DNA from: Lachnospiraceae bacterium
GTDB lineage: Bacteria > Bacillota_A > Clostridia > Lachnospirales > Lachnospiraceae
Assembly (NCBI GenBank): GCA_017613055.1
Contig: JAGAES010000094.1
Span: 1 to 7,126, forward strand
Length of the DNA: 7,126 bases
Direction of reading: 5' to 3'
How positions within the stretch are numbered: position 1 is the stretch's first letter; the number at the start of each line of letters is the position of its first letter. Below, one piece after another: positions 1-6,194 of this stretch. Position numbers and translations under genes: made by a program. Below the pieces are notes generated by a model that made no database searches, had not been told where the DNA came from, and was given only the letters and a program-made list of their open reading frames with translations.

Positions 1-204
<204 letters not shown>

Positions 205-214
205 TTAGTTATAT

Positions 215-234
215 TTTTAAGATGTCTCTTAAAA
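215..234 (-). repeat. perfect 8-bp inverted repeat at the predicted 5' end of the gap transcript
   Basis: The minus strand reads TTTTAAGA, a GACA spacer, then TCTTAAAA: two perfectly complementary 8-base arms with a 4-base centre. It begins about 10 bases after the -10 box of the gap promoter, so it lies at or just after the expected transcription start. It could form a short AU-rich hairpin at the extreme 5' end of the mRNA, which in other bacteria protects transcripts from 5'-dependent decay, or it could be an operator for a dimeric repressor. It has a single G-C pair and no T tract, so it is not a terminator. The repeat is seen directly; its function is inferred. Confidence 0.6.
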
Positions 235-243
235 TCCACGACT

Positions 244-272
244 ATTGTACTGAATGCGAACGGAAAATTCAA
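244..272 (-). promoter_or_regulatory. sigma-A promoter of gap
   Basis: On the minus strand a -35 box TTGAAT (267-272) and a -10 box TACAAT (244-249) are separated by exactly 17 bases; each box matches the consensus at 5 or 4 of 6 positions. Transcription should begin near 235-238, giving a leader of about 57 bases. The DNA upstream of the -35 box (about 273-320) is very rich in A and T runs and could act as an UP element. Confidence 0.8.
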
Positions 273-320
273 GTGAAACTTTTGTAAAAAAGATGTGTTT
301 TTTTATTTTCTGCATTTTGC

Positions 321-354
321 AAAAAAAAACATACCGAATTGCCTTCGGTATGTT
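321..354 (-). terminator. intrinsic terminator of the yicC-rpoZ unit
   Basis: The arms at 328-338 and 344-354 form an 11-bp perfect stem (core CATACCGAA / TTCGGTATG) with a 5-base loop. Read on the minus strand, the stem is followed directly by a run of nine T (321-329, the outermost overlapping the stem). It starts 27 bases after the rpoZ stop codon and isolates rpoZ from gap. Read on the plus strand the following tract is only TTAATTTT, so termination in that direction would be weaker, and no plus-strand gene needs it. Confidence 0.92.
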
Positions 355-381
355 AATTTTGCTGTATGCGGAACCGGGGAA

Positions 382-783
382 TTACTCCTCTTCCTTCTCT
401 TCTTCGTCCTCTTCCTCAAATTCCATGTCGTCCGCATCGAGATCCGCGTCCTCGGAATCGGAATCCCCGTCGGAATCGCCGTCGCCGAACTCACTGATTT
501 CCGGATAGCCGGACGTATAGTTATCGAATACGGAACGGCCGGTATCTTCGATTTCCTCATCGGGAAGAATCTTTACCTTGCCTTCGTAAACTTCCTGCAC
601 GGCAATCGAAAGGGGCTTACTGCATTTCGGCTCCACAAGGGGCTTACTCCCTTTAATAATCTGGCGGGCGCGCTTGGCGGTCGCCAGTACGATGGAATAA
701 CGGCTGTTTACGAGCGGCTCCTCGCCTTCCTCGACGTTGCTGTTTACAACCTTCATCAAATCGTTATAAGACGGATGGATCAT
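382..783 (-). CDS. rpoZ: DNA-directed RNA polymerase omega subunit with long acidic C-terminal tail
   Basis: Small subunit that binds the C-terminal region of beta-prime and helps RNA polymerase assemble. The 133-residue product begins MIHPSYNDLM and carries the core motif NSRYSIVLATAKRARQII (residues 26-43), with R-Y-x-x-V-x-x-x-A-x-R-A-R as in omega, then KPLSIAVQEVYEGKV (56-70), the region that follows in Gram-positive omega proteins. The core ends near residue 80. Residues 98-133 are a low-complexity tail in which 23 of 36 residues are Asp or Glu, so the protein is much longer than minimal Gram-positive omegas of about 70 residues. The ATG at 781-783 has AAGGAGA seven bases upstream. It follows yicC by 17 bases, shares its promoter, and is followed by an intrinsic terminator. 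The family assignment is firm; a role for the tail is unknown. Confidence 0.95.
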   Translation of the reverse strand: MIHPSYNDLMKVVNSNVEEGEEPLVNSRYSIVLATAKRARQIIKGSKPLVEPKCSKPLSIAVQEVYEGKVKILPDEEIEDTGRSVFDNYTSGYPEISEFGDGDSDGDSDSEDADLDADDMEFEEEDEEEKEEE

Positions 784-800
784 AATGCTTTCTCCTTTTT

Positions 801-1679
801 TTATTCGATATTCTGAATCTGTTCCCGGATTTTCTCAATCTCGGTCTTCAGATTGATTGCCGTATCACTGACCTGCATGTCGTTCGCCTTTGAAAGAATC
901 GTGTTCGCTTCACGGTTCATCTCCTGGGCGATGAAGTCAAGCTTCCGCCCGATGTTGGCTGCGACATTCAGCGTCTCTTTCATGTTCCGGATATGGGCGC
1001 GGAGCCGTACCGTTTCCTCATCGGTACAGATTTTGTCCGCGTAGATGACAAGCTCCGTCGCGAGAACGTTCTGGTCAATCTGCGTGTCACCGAGCACTTC
1101 TCGGATCTTCGCGTTCAGCTTATTCCGGTACTCTTCCACAATCTCCGGGGAGCGCTTTTCGATAAATGCCACGCCCTCCAAAAGACCGTCCAGTTTCCCG
1201 AAGATATCCTGCTTCAGGTGCTCGCCTTCCGCAAGCCGCGTCTCGACGAACTTTTCGCACGCGCCGGTAACGGCACGCTCGACAAGGCTCTTAAGCTGCT
1301 CCTCATCGGCCGACGAATCGTCGTTCACGATGACGTCCTGCATCCTTGCAAGCCCGGCCGCGGAAATGTCCGCGGAAAGCCCGAAATCTTCCGCCATCTG
1401 GCGGATGTAGCCGACATAAGTGGCCGCAAGCTCACGGTTGTACCGGATTCCTGCCAGTCCTTCCTTCTCGTCTTCGTAAGAGATGAATACGTCAATCTTG
1501 CCGCGGTTTGCGTACTGCTTGATTGTATTCCGGATCAGGGATTCGTAATAATTCAGTTTCTTCGGCATCCGAAGCCCGATTTCGCAATAGCGGTGGTTTA
1601 CGGACTTCATCTCGACGGAAATCTTTTTTCCGTCCTCGGTCAGTTCGCATCGGCCGAAGCCGGTCATGCTCTTTAACAC
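801..1679 (-). CDS. yicC: YicC/YloC family endoribonuclease-type protein
   Basis: Member of the YicC family; work on E. coli YicC and B. subtilis YloC indicates a role in RNA cleavage or decay. The 292-residue product is full length. Residues 1-10 are MLKSMTGFGR, the family N-terminus; KSVNHRYCEIGLRMP (25-39) is the N-terminal domain motif; and the C-terminal DUF1732 region runs from about 210 to the end, with GRKLDFIAQEMNREANTI (244-261), DTAINLKTEIEKIREQIQNIE (272-292) and the conserved final IREQIQNIE. The start is GTG at 1677-1679: this keeps the family's L/I-x-S before MTGFG and has a ribosome binding site six bases away. An ATG four codons later (1665-1667) is the alternative. It is the first gene after a consensus promoter and leads directly into rpoZ; the remA and gmk genes often found at this point in Firmicutes are missing. 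Confidence 0.95.
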   Translation of the reverse strand: MLKSMTGFGRCELTEDGKKISVEMKSVNHRYCEIGLRMPKKLNYYESLIRNTIKQYANRGKIDVFISYEDEKEGLAGIRYNRELAATYVGYIRQMAEDFGLSADISAAGLARMQDVIVNDDSSADEEQLKSLVERAVTGACEKFVETRLAEGEHLKQDIFGKLDGLLEGVAFIEKRSPEIVEEYRNKLNAKIREVLGDTQIDQNVLATELVIYADKICTDEETVRLRAHIRNMKETLNVAANIGRKLDFIAQEMNREANTILSKANDMQVSDTAINLKTEIEKIREQIQNIE

Positions 1680-1685
1680 CGGATA

Positions 1686-1691
1686 TCCTCT
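1686..1691 (-). promoter_or_regulatory. ribosome binding site supporting the GTG start of yicC
   Basis: The minus strand reads AGAGGA, six bases before the GTG at 1677-1679. From the alternative ATG at 1665-1667 it would be 18 bases away, too far to work well, so it favours the GTG start. Confidence 0.7.
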
Positions 1692-1742
1692 TTCCGCGTA
1701 GTTCTGATTATGCCGCAGGGCACAGAATTACGCCATTGTCAT

Positions 1743-1771
1743 ATTATAGGGGCATTCCCGGAAAATGTCAA
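1743..1771 (-). promoter_or_regulatory. perfect-consensus sigma-A promoter of yicC-rpoZ
   Basis: On the minus strand TTGACA (1766-1771) and TATAAT (1743-1748) are separated by 17 bases: all twelve box positions match the sigma-A consensus and the spacer is optimal. Transcription should start near 1736, giving a leader of about 57 bases before the yicC GTG. The -35 box lies only 20 bases after the alr stop codon, and there is no convincing terminator between, so read-through from the alr operon may add to expression. Confidence 0.9.
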
Positions 1772-1791
1772 CCAAATTCGCACTTTGGGGC

Positions 1792-2913
1792 TTATTGCTT
1801 ATAAATCTTGCTCACCCGCATCGAAATGTCGCACACAAGCTCATAATTGAACCGTCCGGACAGTTTCGCAACCTCCTCGGCGGACAGAAACGCGTCCCCG
1901 TCCCGGCCGAACAGCGTCACGATGTCCTCGGGCTGCACATCCTTTATATCGCTCACGTCCACCATCATCTGGTCCATGCAGACGCGCCCGAGAATCGGCG
2001 CGGACTGCCCGTGAATCAACACTCTTCCTTTTCCGGACAGCGAACGCGGATAACCGTCGCCGTAGCCTACCGAAACGGTCGCGATGCGCCGCTCCCGATC
2101 GGTCACGTAGGTCGCCCCGTAGCTGATGCCGCAGCCTGCGGGAAGCGTCTTCACATGGATAACGTGCGCCTTCCATTCCATTACCGGCTGCAGGTTGATG
2201 CTCTCCTTCTTCACCTCGTCCGAAGGAAGCAGTCCGTAGGTGATGATGCCGCTCCGGACCATTTCGTATTTTGTTTCCGCAAGATCAATGATTGCCGCAC
2301 TGTTATAGCAGTGCCGGAGCGGGATCCTTACGCCGCGCTTTGTAAGCTGGTCGGTAAACCAGTCGAAGTGTGCGATCTGGGCCTCGGTGTAGGATTTGTC
2401 GGCTTCATCCGCCTTTGCGAAGTGGGTAAACACGCCTTCGATTTCGATGCCCGGAAGCGCCGCAATCTTCGCGACGGTGTCCGCATTTTCCGCGCTCGGC
2501 TGGAATCCGATGCGTCCCATTCCGGTATCGACGGCAATGTGAATCTTCGCTTTCGTTCCGAGAAGAAGCGCGATTTCCGAGAGTTTCTCCGCGGCGTCAT
2601 AAGTGTAGACGGTCGGCGTGATGTTGTAAGCGAGCAGCTCGCCGTATTCCTTCGGAGACGTGTACCCGAGAATCAGTATCGGCTTCTTGATGCCGCCCTC
2701 CCGAAGCTCCACCGCTTCGCTTAAGCACGCTACCGCATAGTAATCGACCAGGTCGGCAACCGCCTCGCTGACCCTTACGGCACCGTGTCCGTATGCGTCG
2801 GTTTTCACGACCGCAAGAAGTTTCTTCCCGCCGATCCGCGCCTTTGCCTCCGAAAGATTGTGCCGGACGGCCGAAAGGTCTACGGTCAGATAGCTTCGAT
2901 AATACTTCTCCAT
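1792..2913 (-). CDS. alr: alanine racemase
   Basis: PLP-dependent cytoplasmic enzyme that interconverts L- and D-alanine and supplies D-alanine for peptidoglycan. The 373-residue protein is full length. The N-terminal TIM barrel holds the PLP lysine in AVVKTDAYGHG (Lys37). The second catalytic base is Tyr265 in GISYGATY, and VDTGMGRIGF (128-137), RSGIITYG (220-227), SVGYGDGYPR (281-290) and CMDQMMVDV (312-320) are family signatures; Tyr357 in NYELVCDIS fits the PLP-phosphate tyrosine near the C-terminus. The residue before VDTGMGR, a carbamylated lysine (Lys129) in the Geobacillus enzyme, is alanine here (Ala127). The ATG at 2911-2913 has AGAGGAG just upstream. The gene follows the permease by 34 bases with no promoter visible, so it is probably the last gene of the topB-ABC-permease operon. 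Confidence 0.97.
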   Translation of the reverse strand: MEKYYRSYLTVDLSAVRHNLSEAKARIGGKKLLAVVKTDAYGHGAVRVSEAVADLVDYYAVACLSEAVELREGGIKKPILILGYTSPKEYGELLAYNITPTVYTYDAAEKLSEIALLLGTKAKIHIAVDTGMGRIGFQPSAENADTVAKIAALPGIEIEGVFTHFAKADEADKSYTEAQIAHFDWFTDQLTKRGVRIPLRHCYNSAAIIDLAETKYEMVRSGIITYGLLPSDEVKKESINLQPVMEWKAHVIHVKTLPAGCGISYGATYVTDRERRIATVSVGYGDGYPRSLSGKGRVLIHGQSAPILGRVCMDQMMVDVSDIKDVQPEDIVTLFGRDGDAFLSAEEVAKLSGRFNYELVCDISMRVSKIYKQ

Positions 2914-2947
2914 GTTCTCCTCTTTCCGCGGAAACCCGCTTGCTTTG

Positions 2948-5479
2948 TTACTCGATACTCTTCATCGACTCCGCCATATTGATCCGCGACAGTTTCCGAA
3001 GCATCACGAGATCGGTCAGTATCGCGAAGGCAAATGTGTACGCCATACTCCATAGAAAGCTCGCTCCCGAAATCTTAAGCGGGAAGCTCACTTTATCCAC
3101 CTGAATCTGCGACATGACGAACCGGTGCAGCCATATTCCCGTCGGAATCCCGAGAAGCGCCCCGAACGCCGTCAGAATCATATTCTCGCGGAACACGTAA
3201 AGCGCCGTCTCCGCGCTGTAAAACCCGAGCACCTTGATTGTCGCAATCTCGCGGATTCGCTCGGTGATGTTAATGTTCGTCAGATTATACAGTACGATAA
3301 ATGCCAAAAGCGCCGCGCAGAAGATCACCAGAACGACAATGTCGTCAAGGCTCACAAGCATCGCTTCGATCCGGTCGCGGAATTCCTGATTGATGCTTAC
3401 GGACATGGCCGAGTCAAGGTTCATCAGCTTCGCTCCGGTTTCGTATACCGCGTCGCGGTCCTCGGCGCTGCACATGCAGTAGCGGAACGTCTCCCGCTCG
3501 CCGGTTCCTTCCTCGTAGGTCTCCGCGCTCAGAATCAGCGTGTCGCCGACGTAATTTCGGAATATGCCTGAGACCTTCACAGAGAAGCTTCTCCCGCCTT
3601 CCTTGCGGCACGTAATCACGTCGCCGGTCTTCGCCCCGATCTGTTCGGCCGTCTTCCGGCTTATGACGCATTCGCCTTCCGCGGGAAATGCGACGGCATT
3701 TCCGTCCGCATCGGTCAGATTGACATAACGCAGATATTCGTCAACGTTCATCGGAACGTAATAGTTTGCATCCTTCGTACCGTCTTCCCCGGTCAGGTTC
3801 ATCGTGCCGCATCCGACGAACGTCTGCGACGCAAGAAGCCCTCTTGCTTCGTGCTCGAAGCCGATCCGGCTCCGGCCGTCGGTAAGCCGCACCAGATAAT
3901 CGTACACTTCAATCTCGTCATACTGTACCGGCGCCGTCGACGTAATCGAATCCCGAATGCCGTGCCCGGTAATCAGAAGTGCCGTACACCCGGCAATGCC
4001 GATAACCATCATAAAGAACCGCTTCCGGTACCTTACCACGTTCCGAAGCGAAACCTTATGAAGAAACGGAAGCCGTTTCCAGAGAAAACCGATTCGTTCG
4101 AGAAGAATACGTCTGCCGTTCTTCGGTGCACGCGGCCGGATCAGCTCGGCGGGAACCTCCCGCATCTCACGGTTAATCGACACAAGCGTCACGCCGACCG
4201 AACACAGAACCGAAACGGCGAAACAGATTAAAAACAGCCTCGGATTCATCACGTACACAAGCTCATTCGTGAAGCCGTACATAATATCGTAAACCCGCCA
4301 GATAACGGTCGGGAAGATATAACAGCCGGCGAAGAACCCGATCAGGCAGCCCGATACGGCGGCCGTGCCGGAGTAAATCACGTATTTGACCGATATTTCC
4401 GCGGCCGAATAGCCGAGCGCCTTTAAGATTCCCATCTGCGTGCGCTGCTCTTCCATCATGCGGTTCATCGTCGTCATGACGACAAGCACCGCGACGAGGA
4501 TGAAGAACACCGGAAATACCCGCGCGATTCCCTTGACAATATGCGCGTCGTTTTCGAAGCATACATAGCCGATATTCGTATCGCGTCCGAGCAGGTAGGA
4601 ATTCAGCTCAAAATCCGGCAGGTAGGATTCGTAATCGAAATCCTCCGGCACCTGCATGCCGAGCTCCGCGTATTTCTCCGAAACCTGACGCATCACCTCG
4701 GGAAGCGCCGCTTCCTTAAGGGCGTCAAGCCGGCTTTCGCACAACTCGTCAAGCACCCTCTGCATCCGGTCCGTAAGGCCTTCCGCGTGAGCCTTATAAT
4801 CGTCACTGTAGATCTTTTCGCCGTTGTTGGTCCGTACGTAAAGCGACGTGTAGGCAGGGCTCCGGAATGCCTCCTTAAGGACGTATCCGTAGCAGCTTAC
4901 CGTTCCGTCGAGAAGCGTCGTCGTGCCGCGCTCGTAATTCAGATAAAGCGGCGAATGCACGATTCCGACCACAGTGTATTCCTTCGAGCCGAATGACGCA
5001 AGCGTATCTTCGGTATTGCTTTCGGACAGTATCACCGTTTTTCCGATGCTTTTTTCAGAAAAGTTGCGCGCTTCAAGAACAATCTCGTCTTCCCGTTCGG
5101 GAAGCCTTCCCGCGGCAAGTTTCACTTCGTTCACGCCTTCCGTAAGCGAATGCACCGACAGTACCGCCGGCACGCCGTCCGACGAAAGCGGCTCGAAGAT
5201 AATGTCTCTTTGGTACTCGCCGTCGGCTGCCTTCACGCCTTCGGTGCTCCGAAGTTTCGTAAGCTCTTCATCGGTGAACCCGAGCGTCGAAACAAGCCGG
5301 AAATCAAAGAATTTCAATTCCCCGAGGTACTTGTCCGTCTCGGCAATCATATCCTCGGTCGTTGTCCTCAGCCCGGCGAAAAATCCGACGCCGAGAGCGA
5401 TAATCGCGGCAATCGCCACGAACCGCCCGAGGCTTCCGGTAATCTCCCGGAAGGTTGTCTTTCTCATGCTCCGCGTCAT
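2948..5479 (-). CDS. FtsX-like ABC transporter permease, two-FtsX-domain type
   Basis: Membrane subunit of an ABC transporter of the MacB/LolC/FtsX type (type VII), which couples ATP hydrolysis to events outside the membrane rather than classical import. From the chosen ATG it has 843 residues and about eight membrane segments, near 19-37, 321-338, 365-390, 414-435, 488-504, 713-732, 764-785 and 805-826. Large extracytoplasmic domains lie between the first and second and between the fifth and sixth. Each FtsX domain has the usual cytoplasmic loop after its first helix: EEQRTQMGILKALGYS (343-358) and ITERIREIATIKVLGFYSAE (738-757). The start at 5477-5479 lies one base after the ATPase stop, suggesting translational coupling; an ATG at 5465-5467 (MRKTTFREI) is equally family-like, while the open frame above 5479 overlaps the ATPase gene. 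The substrate cannot be read from the sequence. I see no adjacent two-component system, so a Bce-type resistance module is not supported. Confidence 0.9.
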   Translation of the reverse strand: MTRSMRKTTFREITGSLGRFVAIAAIIALGVGFFAGLRTTTEDMIAETDKYLGELKFFDFRLVSTLGFTDEELTKLRSTEGVKAADGEYQRDIIFEPLSSDGVPAVLSVHSLTEGVNEVKLAAGRLPEREDEIVLEARNFSEKSIGKTVILSESNTEDTLASFGSKEYTVVGIVHSPLYLNYERGTTTLLDGTVSCYGYVLKEAFRSPAYTSLYVRTNNGEKIYSDDYKAHAEGLTDRMQRVLDELCESRLDALKEAALPEVMRQVSEKYAELGMQVPEDFDYESYLPDFELNSYLLGRDTNIGYVCFENDAHIVKGIARVFPVFFILVAVLVVMTTMNRMMEEQRTQMGILKALGYSAAEISVKYVIYSGTAAVSGCLIGFFAGCYIFPTVIWRVYDIMYGFTNELVYVMNPRLFLICFAVSVLCSVGVTLVSINREMREVPAELIRPRAPKNGRRILLERIGFLWKRLPFLHKVSLRNVVRYRKRFFMMVIGIAGCTALLITGHGIRDSITSTAPVQYDEIEVYDYLVRLTDGRSRIGFEHEARGLLASQTFVGCGTMNLTGEDGTKDANYYVPMNVDEYLRYVNLTDADGNAVAFPAEGECVISRKTAEQIGAKTGDVITCRKEGGRSFSVKVSGIFRNYVGDTLILSAETYEEGTGERETFRYCMCSAEDRDAVYETGAKLMNLDSAMSVSINQEFRDRIEAMLVSLDDIVVLVIFCAALLAFIVLYNLTNINITERIREIATIKVLGFYSAETALYVFRENMILTAFGALLGIPTGIWLHRFVMSQIQVDKVSFPLKISGASFLWSMAYTFAFAILTDLVMLRKLSRINMAESMKSIE

Positions 5480-5480
5480 G

Positions 5481-6182
5481 CTACCACACAATCTGTTCCA
5501 CCGGAACCACGGTCTCATTGCGGTATTCGGAGCGGATCTGTCCGCTCGAAACTTCCACCACACGGTCCGCCATCGCAGTCAGCGCGCGGTTATGCGTAAT
5601 GATGATAACGGTCATGCCGGTCTTCCTGGCCGCATCCTGTAAGATTGAAAGCACCTGCTTTCCGGTCTGATAGTCAAGCGCGCCGGTCGGCTCGTCGCAA
5701 AGCAGCAGCTTCGGCCGTTTCGCAAGCGCTCTTGCAATCGCGACACGCTGCTGTTCGCCGCCCGACAGCTGCGCAGGGAAGTTCCCGGTCCGGTCGGAAA
5801 GTCCCACAAGCCCAAGCACCTCGGCCGCATCCATCGAATCCTTGCAGATCTGCGAGGCAAGCTCCACATTTTCAAGCGCGGTCAAATTCTGTACGAGGTT
5901 ATAAAACTGAAATACAAAGCCGATTTCATAGCGGCGGTAAGTCGTAAGCTGTTTTTTGCCGTACGCGGAAATCTCGCTGCCGTCAAGGAACACCTTTCCT
6001 TCCGAAAGCGTGTCCATACCGCCGAGAATGTTTAAAATCGTCGTTTTGCCGGCGCCCGAAGCGCCTACAATCACGCAGACTTCTCCCTTCTCTACGGCAA
6101 ATGACACATCGGAAAGCGCCCGGATCGAGAGCTCTCCCATCTGATAAGTTTTCCCGACATGGGAAAATTCCACGTAACTCAT
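5481..6182 (-). CDS. ABC transporter ATP-binding protein, LolD/MacB/FtsE type
   Basis: Cytoplasmic ATPase that partners the downstream FtsX-like permease. The 233-residue protein has all nucleotide-binding motifs intact: Walker A GASGAGKT (40-47), Q-loop Gln92 in FVFQFYNL, signature [15 protein letters not shown] (139-153), Walker B LLLCDEP with catalytic Glu164, D-loop GALD (167-170) and switch His197 in IITHN. The [19 protein letters not shown] stretch and the extended signature are typical of the LolD/MacB/FtsE subfamily. The ATG at 6180-6182 has GGAG seven bases upstream, in the 12-base gap after topB. It is followed after one base by the permease, so the two are almost certainly made together. 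Residues after about 220 form a short tail of no recognised function. Confidence 0.96.
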   Translation of the reverse strand: MSYVEFSHVGKTYQMGELSIRALSDVSFAVEKGEVCVIVGASGAGKTTILNILGGMDTLSEGKVFLDGSEISAYGKKQLTTYRRYEIGFVFQFYNLVQNLTALENVELASQICKDSMDAAEVLGLVGLSDRTGNFPAQLSGGEQQRVAIARALAKRPKLLLCDEPTGALDYQTGKQVLSILQDAARKTGMTVIIITHNRALTAMADRVVEVSSGQIRSEYRNETVVPVEQIVW

Positions 6183-6194
6183 ATCCTTGCTCCG

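Noticed and set aside
251..290. Rex-type or similar repressor operator around the gap -35 box (TTCA CT TGAA)
   Set aside because: Only a 4-bp half-site with a 2-base centre is symmetrical, which is expected by chance in AT-rich DNA.
442..483. EF-hand-like calcium loop (D-x-D-x-D-G-D) in the omega tail
   Set aside because: The spacing matches only the first half of an EF loop, the hydrophobic position 8 is serine, and there are no flanking helices; low-complexity acidic sequence explains it.
993..1676. Plus-strand open frame of 227 codons opposite yicC
   Set aside because: It mirrors the yicC reading frame, has no start signal and no recognisable similarity.
1772..1788. Possible terminator hairpin after alr (CCAAA / TTTGG arms)
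   Set aside because: The stem is only 5 bp with a 7-base loop, has no T tract, and overlaps the -35 box of the yicC promoter.
1765..2724. Long plus-strand open frame of 319 codons opposite alr
   Set aside because: It lies entirely antisense to a well-supported alanine racemase, has no ribosome binding site and no recognisable motif. High GC at codon ends on the minus strand commonly leaves such open frames.
5480..5563. N-terminal extension of the permease by 28 residues
   Set aside because: The extension overlaps the end of the ATPase gene, is Trp/Arg-rich, unlike any permease N-terminus, and the ATG directly after the ATPase stop fits the family start better.
4974..5642. Plus-strand open frame of 222 codons opposite the permease and ATPase genes
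   Set aside because: It is antisense to two genes with clear family motifs and its product is Ser/Arg-rich without domain features; it spans a gene boundary on the other strand.
5481..6182. Bce-type antimicrobial peptide resistance module
   Set aside because: No histidine kinase or response regulator is next to the pair, and the permease has two FtsX domains with two large outside domains rather than the BceB layout.
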